From Trichostrongylus colubriformis (lineage: Eukaryota > Nematoda > Chromadorea > Rhabditida > Trichostrongylidae), in assembly GCA_963978905.1 (NCBI GenBank), contig OZ022261.1:31989686-32053685 (forward strand): a stretch of DNA of 64,000 nucleotides, written 5' to 3'. Position 1 is the stretch's first letter. The number at the start of each line of letters is the position of its first letter. The position numbers were made by a program, and so were the translations under genes. Under the pieces are notes generated by a model, which was not told the DNA's origin, did not search any database, and saw only the letters and a list, made by a program, of their open reading frames with translations. Positions 23,798-52,641 of this stretch are shown here, piece after piece.

Positions 23798-24522
23798 TAG
23801 TTCACAGCCAAAAATATTTGTTGTTCTGAATGTTCTGTATGTTTATGTGTTTATAACCACCACGTTTGTCATTAGTGATGGAGTTGCTGTTAACACGTAA
23901 CGGACCAAGGCCGATTCCGCTCTCACCCATGAATCCAGACTATTTTATCCTTTCTTGAAATTGTGCTACACAAGTGTCGCACATAACCATCGATAACGTC
24001 TTTTTTCAGACCGTATGAAATGGTCATTTTGCCGGGCTCAGAATATAACCTTGGATAAAGAGGAAATGCTCTTTTTGCGACTATTTCGAAACAATAGCAC
24101 ATGTTGTCATGACGCATTTTTCAAGAAAATTTGTGGTTTTATTGAATTGGATTGCCACCGTAGAAGTTGAAAGCAATTGTCCTGGCTAAAATACCATTTT
24201 CAGGAGTAATACAAGGCCTGGTCACGATGATGAAGCTTTTTTACACCTTACTACTATTTGGAGTCTTGCGCCATGCGGATACTTTATCCCTTTTTCATCA
24301 AAGGCTTCAGTAGACAAATAGACCTAAGTAGACTACTGCGGAAGGAGAACTACACATTTGTTCTTACTGTCGTAGTCAAAGCTGCCCCCAGACTGCTTTG
24401 CACTGGACGCACTTTTTTACCTGCACTGGGGTACCAGAATGAACTAAGTAGCATTCTTTGCAAGGTGCTATTGTTAAGATTTGTATGAAGTTCTTTATTC
24501 ATAGAAGACTCTCAATATGTGT
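23798..24522. other. Downstream flank of the astacin gene; one coding-like frame
   Basis: On the - strand at 23923-24117, a 64-codon frame (KRAFPLYPRLYSEPGKMT, then DGYVRHLCSTISRKDK) looks protein-like but has no recognisable domain or convincing splice sites. Nothing else is assignable. Confidence 0.25.
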
Positions 24523-26806
24523 CTAAACGTAACGGTACTCCAACTTTGTGACAGTGGCGTATATTCTGTTAAAGGTTATCACAGGCACCAGGTTCAAACC
24601 CGATATGAGCACAGTGTTGGCGTCATCTTTTGAGCAGAATCTGAAGAGAATTTCAAATTTGATGTGAAAGTGTACATCTGCGATTTCTGACTATGCCTAT
24701 TTTGCGCCTATCTGACATCGCACCTGTGGCCAGTGAGACGTTGATCAGATTGTGTTTTGATTTCAACGCCAGCATATTTGCAGCCGTCGACGGCAACTCC
24801 TTCGGTAAAGCTCATAATTTTCACTTCGATTTTTTTACCTTTTGGAGCCTCAATACAGAAATTCCGAGCTCACCCACTTAAATTCCCTCCATTGTGATAG
24901 ACACGCACCTTAATCCAATAGTTACACTTCATGAAGTCTTCGCGCAGAGAACCACCTGCTTTCCTATCACCTGTTTCGTCTTGGAGCAGTTTCCATTTCT
25001 TGCTTGCTCGCAGTACGTCACCGCATCCCGTTGGCTAAATCAGTCTTTCATGGTGATATGCGAGTTCAAGGTTCACAATGGACAGTCACCCTTTTCTCGC
25101 AGTAGTTTCCACCATATCCGCTTGGGCAAACACATTTCAAGCAATTGCGGGGATTAGGAAATCCGTGATTCTTGCATGGTGGAGTTTTCTTACCTTTGCA
25201 ATTTTCTGGAATAGAGTATCAACAGTGAATGTTCTGCCTAAATAAGAATGCATCTTACCAAAGCATTTGTAATGTCTGTTTATCATGAGCAGATCATAGT
25301 ATGCAATGAAAGGAGATCCAAGAGTCTCTGTATACTGCACATCCTTCGGAACCATGGTAAGCTTCCCCTTTACAATAGCAGAACTGAATACGAAAGTCTC
25401 AGCCACCACTCATTGGTGCATCGACTAGACCACTGACCTAGTAGCTCCGTAGTGCATCAAACTACCGTAGTCATACGTAACATTGTAGTTGTTGTTGGTT
25501 TTTGGCGACTCCAGTATGAATTGATCAAGCAACTCAGGCTAGAGTGCGCGATATTAGTGCGTTTGTGGCACTTGTAAGTCTTACCTTTATATTGCTCTCG
25601 TCAACAGTGATAAACTGATCACGGTCGTGTCTTGAGTGCGTATGGAGGAGTCCAAGTGCATGACCAAGCTCGTGTGCAGCGGCTCCGATCTGATAAAGAG
25701 CGATAATGATGCTTTACACCAGAACGGCGCTACAGAATTGCTTGCTTTTTTGATCTAATATATCATCTTGCTAATATTTTTGTGCGGTAACATTATTGAA
25801 GGCATACGGATTCACAGCCCACTCCAAGCGAAAGATTCTGTACTCCGCCAATTCTGCCAACAAACGACCAGCATCCTTTCTGCATGTACACACGAATGCT
25901 GTCCTTAACTGAAATCCGAATATACAAAGGCATTTAGCGACCGATTCCCGTTATTTTTTGCCTAACCGAATTTGGTTTCACCGAAGTTGATGCACGTATC
26001 AGCCATCCATTGCCGCGCCGCCTTTATGAAAACGCTGCGGACCTGCGAACCTAAACATTGAGAGCAGGTGGCTGCTGGTTCGTGTAGCGCATAAACAAGA
26101 CATCATGACAATGGCTAACTTGCATTCCTGTCAAAGAAGAAGTAAACACCGTTGTGCCACCTCATACCAGGATAAGCCACATCATTGTAAGCTTGTCGTT
26201 TGGTACGAGACCCAGTAATATCGGCCTCAACTTGCTCCTGCTGCTCCCTTAATATGGTGCAGCCTTCTGAAGAACAATCTAGCAAAAATTCGGACGACTA
26301 AACCGTGAAAGAGCCATATCTCCCTGGAACATATCGTTTCCGCGGACCTGGAGGTTGATATCTTCAATTGAGTCTCCCGTTAATTGGACTTGATCAACAT
26401 TTTTCCTTTTGAAGAACTGGATTGGTTAGAAGTCACTCGATAAAAGGAGTTCTACGCGGTGTTATTTACTGACCTTCAATCTTTCCAAGAGCTTCTGTCT
26501 TTCTTCTTTGGTCAGATGGAGTTTCTCCAGTATCTTTTCTTTGTATTGACTCAATTTTTTCTTGAAGTCCTGCATCTTTTGATTGACAGCCTTTGATTAG
26601 CCAATGTGAGTAGAAAGTAAGTCGATCTGTTATATCATTCAAAAGGAATGTCTTACATTTTTTATCTTTTTGAGAGTTGTTTTAATGCTGCTTCCTACTT
26701 GCTTGATAATTTTAGGGCTTCCGAAAGACTTCTTAAGACCTTCCATGTTCACCAAGCCAGTGCTCACGCACATGGCTATGATGAGAATAAGAATCAAGAC
26801 TCTCAT
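24523..26806 (-). CDS. Astacin metalloprotease with EGF-like and CUB domains (nematode NAS family), 13 exons
   Basis: Exons (- strand): 26657-26806, 26474-26590, 26304-26416, 26120-26247, 25967-26050, 25808-25908, 25585-25689, 25438-25532, 25259-25383, 25090-25193, 24909-25034, 24724-24848 and 24523-24640. All phases agree, giving 496 aa. Order: signal peptide (MRVLILILIIAMCVSTG), lysine-rich propeptide, furin-type site RTKR at about 141-144, and astacin domain from about 146. The zinc motif is HELGHALGLLH (ligands H237, H241, H247; E238 catalytic), and the Met-turn is SLMHY (M292, Y294). An EGF-like module with CKNHGFPNPRNC and CVCPSGYGG follows, then a CUB domain from PTGCGDVL to the C-terminal YRYV. 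Every key residue is intact, so it should be a secreted, zymogen-activated zinc endopeptidase. Related astacins serve cuticle shedding and, in hookworm larvae, tissue invasion. Which nas orthologue it is cannot be told. Confidence 0.95.
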
Positions 26807-26910
26807 CCTTGATTGTTAAGCTGAAAAATATTAGTGTGCAAATGATAAAGCGAGACTTTGAAAGATGTGTGACGATAGTTAAATCTGCTCCTTCTTTGTA
26901 TTTATATGAT
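26807..26910 (-). promoter_or_regulatory. Astacin gene 5' end: trans-splice-like acceptor and TATA-like box
   Basis: On the - strand the start codon is preceded by tatttttcag (AG at 26821-26822) and a 14-base leader, CTTAACAATCAAGG. This is the arrangement expected for spliced-leader addition in nematodes. A tataaata-type box lies near 26900-26906, and TTATC/GATA-type words occur around it. The roles are inferred from position and consensus. Confidence 0.5.
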
Positions 26911-29281
26911 TATCGCGAACTTTGAAGTTGACAGATTATGATGACGTTTGACGCCAGATACTCGGAAAATGCCCTTTCCTTTGTTGCTGTGTCTACGCAA
27001 ACTGTCTCGTACATCGGCTGGTCTCTAAAGTCATTGTATTGGGCACATTGCATTCATCTGCCACCATGATTATGAATGGAACTAGAATGCGCACTGCACA
27101 AGAAGCTTTATCCTGTTTTATTACGCGTTGAACTCAATTTTGGCCATTATCTCGCTAAAAAACATTGATAGTGGATAGGTGGCGCAATCAAATCATAGCA
27201 GTCAATTGATCTACATTTTTCTACAGCCATTTCGCTTTTCTGACAATGATGATGCCATTGCGATAAAACTGTACCATAGCCAAAGCGTGAAAAATTACCA
27301 GCCTATTGTCACACATCTCCGACAAAGTTTTTAAAGGTTGGAGCCATTCACCAAAATAGATATCACCAGAAATATTCAGGTGCTAATGCAGAAGCTCTCG
27401 GGTGTAACTGCAAAAAATTGGCTGTTGCTGTTAAAATGCTACGGTCATTCCCTATCGACTTAGGGCTAAAATGGGTTTCCAGTTGTGGTGTAGAGTTGAG
27501 CGATTTTCTAAGTTCACTTTTCTGGCACTGTATTCGAATTCATTGTCTCAGAAAATTTTCTAAGCGTATTGGCTACTTACAGCTCATCAAGGACCGAGAA
27601 TACATCCAGCTGCTAGAGTCTGGGCTACCCAACTGCAGGATAGGGCAACTGTGACTTATACTAGCTGTGTCAATACGGTTAATGCAGCAGAGAAAACATG
27701 AATGAGCCGCCGTCAACTTGCTGGCTATGGCGGCTTCCTGTGGGCTGTCAAAACCGCAATTTTTGAATTCAAAATTCTGAGCGTGCCCTTTGGCGGGATA
27801 AAGGACAATTACGGAAATTCTCGGAAGGAATTCTCAACGAAGATCAGCAAAGCCATCGCTTAGAATTACCTACCTAGTGTTTCCTTATAAACGTAACTTC
27901 TTCGAAAAAAAAACGTTACGTAAATTCAGTCAGCGAGATAGACTGCTAGGAACTTCAGCGACCTGCGAAGGCAGTATGTTTTAGTTACATACGGCTCTTT
28001 CTATTCCCGTATATTCGCCCAAATTTGGCTTCGAAATTCGGCATTGTATCAAGGGAGCAACAGGCCCATATTCAGGCCGACTGACGATGGCGGAATCTAC
28101 CAAAGTCAAGGTTGGTATCAGGGAGGCCTGCAGGGTTGTTTCGACGTTAGCCCCTTTTGCCATTCATTACTGAGTCAAAACCGTTATCTGGTTCGTACCA
28201 GTGGTGCGGAGTCAGTGGGTAAGGCGCATGTGGTACAAAGTCAACCTGCAAGTCGCAGCACATGAAACAAAATAGTACGTAGTACATGGCGCACTGGCAT
28301 TACTACTCGCAAGTTACCGCAGGTGCCTATCGCACAAGCGCCCTAATACGTCCGCAGTTGCCGAAAGCCGATATTCATTGAGTTGGTCATACACTCGTAC
28401 TTTTCCATGACTCAGGGTGCGACTTATGTGACTTGTCGCTAGAAACAAGGAAAGCCTAAGCGAATTGCAACTGTCATAAATGCACTAAAAACCGTGGGCT
28501 GTCTTTCCTGGTTAGTTTGACGACACGGTTTAACGAACGTATGACATGGTAATCTGATGCTCCGGGCGCCTCAGGGTGTGTTTACTGGATGAAATGGCGT
28601 GTGGGACAACCCTTCAACGAGAAACCCATTTTGAGAGGTACTTTCTTGACCACTGAAGAGGCAAAACCCCATGCCAGAATAACGGGTTACCTAGTCATCA
28701 CTATTGTTCCATATGTGTCCATCGAAACGAATACGGTGGAAATTACTGCGGAAAAGGGTGACTGAACATTCCATAAGTGCATGTCGTGGGACGCCATATC
28801 CAGTTATCGAAACGAAAATTTGAAAGCTGTACGATGGCGTTTAACGGCATTCGTGCTTATCAACCCAAGCCGATCCGCTTTATTACATGTGGTCACTGCG
28901 AGAAAAAAAAACGCATTTATAGTCTCAAATTTTTTAGAGTAGCGCATTTATAGTCTCAAATTTTTTAGAGTAGCAAGCTCCTACGTTGTAGTAATAGTAG
29001 CGAGCAGGAAGAACACGCTGTCTTCCAAGGAAGGCATGTAGCAAGTTTTATTATGGCACTCATGAATGCTTTGAACTGCTGAATAATCAATGAAGCCTAT
29101 CTGATGTGTAGATCCCGTTTTCGTATTGATAATCTCTTATAGAAACAAATGTCGAACAAGAGGAGAAAGTAATGCTACTCCCTAACAATCAATAACAAAC
29201 GGATCACAGTAAAGTGGATTAATATGACAATATGATAAATGTAACGCTCTTGTAACTTTTCGAACGATAACAGTAGCTGAA
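26911..29281. other. Spacer between astacin and P-glycoprotein genes
   Basis: No supported gene. Short frames on both strands (27418-27654 +, 27981-28265) show no domains, and 28260-28860 has few homopolymers but no long frame. A 31-bp tandem duplication lies at 28913-28974. The spacer should hold the astacin promoter and the P-glycoprotein 3' UTR. Confidence 0.4.
28913..28974. repeat. 31-bp tandem duplication
   Basis: The unit (beginning gcatttatagtctcaaat and ending agagtagc) occurs twice in perfect tandem at 28913-28943 and 28944-28974. Confidence 0.95.
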
Positions 29282-46448
<17,167 letters not shown>

Positions 46449-46495
46449 TGGTGAATCCCTTCAAAACAGAGAATCTGGCAGGTACTCTGAAAATA

Positions 46496-47240
46496 TTAGG
46501 TTGTTTGGAAAGAACTAAGCGTCTGAGTTTTATTATAAAAGCGAAAGTGAACGAGATTAATTCCAAAGATAATCTCCATTACTATCAATAACTTGTTGCC
46601 AACGTTTATGCAAAGAATGGTTTCCTCTTTCGAATATTCGGCCAGCTGCGACTCAAAATAGTTGGACACCCAGAGGTGAAGTTTTTCGCGGTTTGTGAAC
46701 TTTCTCTCGGCCAGGGAGTGCTGCATCGATCGGAACAGATGGTAATCGGATGGTGATAAGTCTGAGCTGTATGGCGGATCAGGCAGGACTTCTCAGCAAA
46801 ATACCTTTTTTCTTTACATAGTGATTTTCGCGACATGTGGACGAGCGTTGTCGTGGAAGAATTTTGTCGACGTCGATTCGACACCTTGACGACGCAGTGC
46901 TTGATCCACGCGGTTCAGTTGATCATTGTAGATGTTCGCCGTAACTGTTTGACCCGGAACCAGAACTTAAAGTACACCCAACCTTTGCTGATCCACCAAA
47001 TACAGAGCATCACCTTTTTGTCCAACATATTTGATTTCGGAGTAGGTTTTGGAGTGTTCCCGGTGTTAACCACAGTATTTTTCGCGTTGCGTTGTCAAAG
47101 CAGATCCATTTTTATCTGATGTAACAATAGAGTCGAAGAAACCGCTGTTCGGAGCGACGAAGAAGAATTATGGCTAATGCCACTCGAGTTGCCTTGTTTG
47201 CGTCGGTCAGCTGATGCGGTACCATTTTCAAAAAATATAT
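46496..47240 (-). mobile_element. Degraded, 5'-truncated mariner transposon
   Basis: On the - strand, pieces of a mariner transposase can be read in shifting frames. VPHQLTDANKATRVA lies near 47200, followed by a DNA-strand-transfer-like segment, the family's conserved HDNARPH region near 46820-46860, and MQHSLAERKFTNREKL with NYFESQLAEY near 46600-46726. Stops and frameshifts interrupt it. The + strand end reads TA then ttaggttgtttgga, a mariner-type terminal repeat. The N-terminal DNA-binding half is missing and replaced by A+T-rich sequence after about 47240. It is dead as a transposase gene and lies directly upstream of the P-glycoprotein start codon at 46448. Confidence 0.88.
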
Positions 47241-48823
47241 AATATTATAAATATTATATACACTAAAAAATATACAGAAATATAATAAAAAAAGCACAAT
47301 AAAAATCTATTCATGGATGAAACTGTTTCGAAAAATCTTCTATAGTAGGAGAAGAATAAATAGACAAAGTCAAGAAATCTAACGCGCATTTCTTCCCGAA
47401 AGCCTAATAAATCATAGAAAATGAAGTTGTGCGACAGAAGGACTCAAAACGGGTGAACCTGCATTCAATTCTTACAAACATTGAGCAATAGAAATACACC
47501 AAAGTAGATTAGAACAGTTTCGGAATTGACTGTGGATCATTAGGCTGCGGTTATACCTTGCGAGAGTGGCTATGGTTCGTAAGAAATAAGCGCAGCATCA
47601 CTGGTTGAACGAGTTCTTCTGTGGCTTTGATTCGTTGAGGACCAGTCTATTATTTGCAAAAGTGTAGTACTGTTGACTGAAGAAGTGAACTTTGTAGTGG
47701 AGCTTCATTTGAAGAAGTTTTGAAGTTAGATAGCGAAAGATTTACCAACCACCACAGCTCAAGTGGTGCCAGAGCATAGAGTGCACCAAAAAAAGAGCAT
47801 CTCTGAATTCAGTCCTTAATTCTACAGTATTCACCAAAAACAATGGAGCTTCGCTCTATGTCGCTTTGAATGACTGTTGGAGTAGGCTTGCGAGAGGGAA
47901 AAATTGTGGTTGAACCCAGTCCTCTGATCGGGTTTTGTGATATCGGGCAACTTGTATCGAAGGCGGCAGTTTTCATAAAGGTCAGATCCTCAGATCAGTT
48001 TGACCGAAGGAATTTGCTCTAGGTCTATGTGAGTAATGCCCGACAGGTCACCGTGACACGACATTGCCTTACTGGTCCCGTTGTGAAATGGTCGCGGCCT
48101 CGTCGTGTGGCCTGACCTAGTAGAACCATACTGTACACCTAGTACCCAGACCTAGTAGAACCATACTGTACCTAGTAGAACCATACTGTACCATACAATA
48201 GGCAAGAACGAAATGGATCTTGAAGAGCTGTTTTACGAGTTCTTCATCGGACACGGTGGAAGAGAATATGGGGAACTCTTAAGGGCGCAACGGCAAAACT
48301 GAAGCCTACGAGCAAGCACTTTTAGTTTGATCACAGTACTTTTGTGAGATATGTCCGTTTGAGTTGTTCCCATATAAGCGTGAGGTTTAAGGCTAGTGAG
48401 TTTGGCTCACGAGTGGCACGTGAATGAGTTTCATGAGAGTTTCCGAAAAGAAAATAACGAGTGTCCAACCTTCTAGAGGAAATGGCTTACAAGTAGTGAG
48501 AGCATCAAAGGAGGCCTGAGATTCTGACAGCCTCAAATGAAGTCTATGGAATCATAAAAGTTCGATTTCCATAAGGCCAAACCGCACCATCAAAAACGTA
48601 GGAGCGGTGCCTTGAATCACACGTTTTTGAGCCTTTGTGGTGCTTATGTAGACGGTCAGAATATGTAATGAGAACGGCAGACGGATTGTTCTAGGTGTTA
48701 CTAAGCCATAAATACGCATCAAATTATGACATATTGCATAATTCAGTGAGCTCTGGAAATGAAACAATCTTAGTGGCCGATGAGCTGAAAGTGTGATTTG
48801 ATGCACAGCAAAATAGTACAGTA
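47241..48823. other. No gene seen; short tandem motif
   Basis: A+T-rich sequence without supported exons. At about 48114-48200 the motif cctagtagaaccatactgta occurs three times with variable spacing. Confidence 0.45.
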
Positions 48824-50366
48824 TCCGTGTAATGCTTTGCCGAGCGAGGTTGATAGTTAGGTGCATCAATTTATTTATGGCCTGACGTTTTTCGACCCTT
48901 TCGTCGTCTTCAGAGGCCTAAAAAGTGGTGGTTCGAAGTTTGTTGACTTTTGATTTACCCGATCAAGCGCCAAAACCCCTAGCATTTTGGTCTTACCCAC
49001 TCAATCCATGGAGAGTTGAATAGACGAAAGAAAGAAATGAACTTACTTCGTGATTCACAGCGAGTCGTAGGACGTCGCTACCGAGTCGTGTCAGTACAAT
49101 GTGCTACTGAGAATCACTATACAGCGGTGATGACAAATGACGGTGCTGTCAGTCGCGACATCATTCTAACCTACAAAGGGGTACAAACGGCAGGAAATCA
49201 CTTGTGATTGAAGGACACTCATTTCTGTTGTTCATTATTAGATTCCTTACGGATATCCAAAATGATTCTAATTTACAGTAGCGCTCAAAAGTCTTCGGCG
49301 AAATGGTCTTTCACTTGGGTTTTTTCACTTGTAACTTTTTTGCAACTGCACCGATTTAAGAGAAATTTTAGTATGTTGTACTCGGAGACACTGCATACTT
49401 AATATACTATTTTGGCGCGCAACGGTGTAGGTTACGTGGTTATATGAAATTTTTTAATTTTGGCATGCCATCGCTATGCCGTCCCGCTGTGCCGCTGTCA
49501 TCAAAAGTCGTGGTCTTTCACAAAATATTAATGTTCTCTGGGGTTTGCTCTTTTTGTTTTTGTATAGAAAGCCGTTTTTCTTGAACAAGCCTCTTACTTT
49601 TTTTTTGGGTGGTCTTGTAGTAAATTCTTGTAAAAAATCATGAAAAGTGGCAAGCGGCGCTCAAGTAGTAGGAAATGTTGACAATAGGTTCAGGCACCAC
49701 ATATTAAAATTTTGTCAAATTTGGTCAAGTAGAAAAAAAGTTATGACAAAAAAGTTTTGGCCGAAGACTTTCGAGCGCTACTGTATCTAGATGAATCTCG
49801 GTCTCATGTGGTGGAATTTTGCACTTCACGCCAAAGTCATTCCCGCTGTTGTTCACGTCTGTGCCTTGCAAGTGGAGTTGTTATTGATCCCTTCCTCTTA
49901 CTGGCAAAGTGTCTAGAAAAGCATCAGAAGCATTTTAGATATCCGTAAGGAGTTCAATAATGAATAACGGTAATGAGAGTCCTTCAATCACAAATGAAAT
50001 GCTGCCGGTCGTACCGCTCTGTGGGTTAGAATGATGTCGCGACTGACAGCACCGTCATTTGTCATCACCGCTGTATAGTGATTCTCAGTCGCACATTGTA
50101 CTGATACGACTCGGTAGCGACGTCCTACGACTCGCGGTGGATCACGGGGTGAGTTCATTTCTTTCTTTCGTCTATTCGACTCTCCATGGATTGAGTGAGT
50201 AAGTCCAAAATGCTAGGGGATTTAGCGTTTGATCGGGTAAATCAAAAGTCAACAAACTTCGATCCACCACTTTTTAGGCCTCTGAAGACGACGAAAGGGT
50301 CGAAAAACGTCAGGCCATAAATAAATTGATGCACCTAACAACCTCGTTCGGCAAAAAATTACACGA
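48824..50366. repeat. 1.5-kb palindromic element, interrupted by a second element
   Basis: Left arm 48824-49275 and right arm about 49800-50366 are inverted copies: cgagcgaggttgatagttag / ctaacaacctcgttcg, atttatggcctgacgttttt / aaaaacgtcaggccataaat, and gtcgcgac followed by atcattcta on both sides. A different inverted-repeat element (49276-49783) occupies the hinge. Spurious frames recur on both strands. Confidence 0.9.
49276..49783. mobile_element. Non-autonomous Tc1-like element nested in a palindrome
   Basis: Ends cagtagcgctcaaaagtctt and aagactttcgagcgctactg are inverted and flanked by TA on each side (49274-49275 and 49784-49785). CAGT ends with a TA target duplication are typical of Tc1-type elements. 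The 508-bp body is A+T-rich and encodes no transposase. Confidence 0.85.
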
Positions 50367-50475
50367 ATAATGTAAACATCATGCCGAGGTTTCAAGAAGA
50401 GAGAACCTGGAAAATAGTATAGTATTATTTCGAAGTTTAAAGTTTAATTATAAACTTTTTAATTTTGAGTTTGAA

Positions 50476-51040
50476 CTAAGGGGTTAAGCAAATGCGCCAT
50501 GGCGGTTCACTTGACCCCATTCGATTAGACTTCAGGGGTCCTTTAACGTGAGACTTGCACAATAGGTAGAGATGGCTTACATATGAACATGTTAATGTTT
50601 TAAAGGCACTGGAAGGAGGCACTTTTGGTCTGTGATAAACACTTGCAGTTCGTTCAGTTTGCACACATGACGCCTTGCCAGTACGTGTCAATTTGTTGGA
50701 CTTTATCATGGGCACCTTCCTTTCTTCTCTTTTGCTTGGTCTCACTTTTATTAATTCACTTGTTTGTTGTTGTTTGTTGGTTCACGGAATGGCTTAACTG
50801 CTTAACTAATTGCTTAACTTCATCATAAATGGAATAAAACTTGTCATACGCGACACTAAATGACAGTGGCACCGGCCTTCCCTGCTGAACTCCAGCAATC
50901 AACTCGAGCACGGAAGCGTGCAGCTCTAGGTAAGCGCACCGAGACCGCAGTAGTGCCCCATGCGTTTCGTCACTTATAACATCTTCTAAGCTCAAATGTT
51001 GGTTCGCAGATAGTAATGTTTCCAAGTACGCTTTCATCAC
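50476..51040 (-). other. Coding-like reading frames of unknown identity
   Basis: A 94-codon - strand frame at 50756-51040 (MKAYLETLLSANQHLSLEDV then YDEVKQLVKQLSHSV) has protein-like, helix-rich composition. It is followed by a second frame (50476-50745) offset by one base. The layout resembles the N-terminal part of a retroelement gag protein, but no zinc knuckle, protease or reverse transcriptase was found. A run of ten C residues lies at about 51042. It may be a decayed element or chance. Confidence 0.25.
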
Positions 51041-52641
51041 ATGCCCCCCCCCCCCTACCCACGCGGTTCCTTTGAATTGGACAGATAAGAATAGAGCAAG
51101 CCACGTGCTCTCGGGCTCTTTGCATCACTAGCAGCTTGCTAATCGCATCTCTAGGATTTACGTACGGTAAGATAAATGTACTTGGTGTCAGTTCTATGAT
51201 GATAATTCAGTAAGCCACTAAACCTCGTTCAGTGATCTGTGATCACAGCCTGATGCTGTGATGTTTATCAAGACACGCTACATAAATATGTCATCGGTCA
51301 GACGATGCAATAAAAATCGGCTGAAAGTGAGAATGACCTGTAGGATCAGGGTTTTTACTGGTAATAATTATGAGAAATTCTAAAAAACATCCAATCTCTC
51401 GGGAAGGAGCTCTTACAGACTACAAGCTATTGGGTTATGCGTTTAGCCGCCTACCACTTCCTAGTTTGATAAGCCTATTGGCACACACTGACGGTTGTCG
51501 ACATAGTAAAGGTGGCACTTTGAACTCACTTTTCCACTGTTCGAAACAATGGTTGTAGTCTACGGGAAAGACATACTGCTCCCAGTTAGAGCTATGACAA
51601 GTAGGAGTGCTCAGCAGTATAGCAATATTGAAGGATCTATAAAAACGGCAAGAAACCGAGAGCTCACTTCTCTCTCGCGCCCCTATCCGTCCGGGGTAGA
51701 CTGCAAATGGGGAAGAGGCTAAATCAGTAGACCGCGAACGATGTCCCGCCCGTGCCAGCGAACGGCACGCAGTGCTGCGGGATTGTTATGGTCCTTAACC
51801 CGCACTTTTCCATTGCGAGTGTTTCGCTACTCGTAACCTCTTTTGAAGTGGAAGGATTGCTCTGAAAAAATATTCACAAGTATCCACAGATCCCACTTTC
51901 TCGCATGATGCTTTCACATTTATCCGATAAAAACATTTGAGGGAACCTGGCTCGGTGAAGCGCGCTCTGTAGGCCCTCCCACCTGGCTTTTTGACCTCCA
52001 TGACTCAGCCCTGTGATTTCCTTCTTCAAATCCCTATGATTACTGTAGCCTTTGCTCTCTTTGTATTTTGTTTGTTTACGGTTGGTCCTAAGTCTAGACT
52101 TATCTGGAACGATTTAGTCAGTAGGTAGATAAAAAAGATCCTGATTCAAGATGCCTAATTCAGGGAAGTGGAGATAACAGAGAAAATCGTCGTGGCTGCA
52201 CAGCAAAAGTCGACGTGGAGATATGTATTGGAGTTCAGGCAAGGAGAGGTATCGTCGCAAGGGTGAAGCGACCGAGGAAATGGAGGTCGGCAGAGATGGG
52301 AGAAGAGATGAGATGAGTGATATATTGGTTATGTTTCGGAATTCTCCTTTTGGGTAAGGTACCGATGTTGAGATATTCATCATTGAATGTTGACTTTTCT
52401 ACGTTTGGCATGCATGCAGTGATTGAGTCTGATGCAAGGAAGTTTGGTTGTGCACTGGTTGAAGTATTGACGCGTTTCTGTGTTACGGCCGGATGGCCCA
52501 CCACAAAGATCACATACTGATGAATCGAAACGCGGCTAGCACGTGCTCGAGGATCTTCCTATATCTTCCTGCAAATTGAGCATCTCGTGCCACTCCTTCA
52601 GTAATGACCAAATTCGTGCATTCTTCTGATCATCGGTTTGC
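51041..52641. other. Unassigned region preceding the intronless coding block
   Basis: No supported gene. Around 51960-52015 a stretch of about 55 bp resembles one at about 57192-57245 on the far side of the coding-like block. Overlapping short frames at 52114-52520 on both strands have no recognisable domains. Confidence 0.3.

Noticed and set aside
26248..26303. Apparent frameshift and stop in the astacin propeptide
   Set aside because: Resolved by a 56-base intron using the acceptor attaag; the join gives the family-typical LSREQQEQ and a consistent phase.
49016..49948. Open frames within 48.8-50.4 kb
   Set aside because: Located inside nested inverted-repeat elements and lacking protein-family features.
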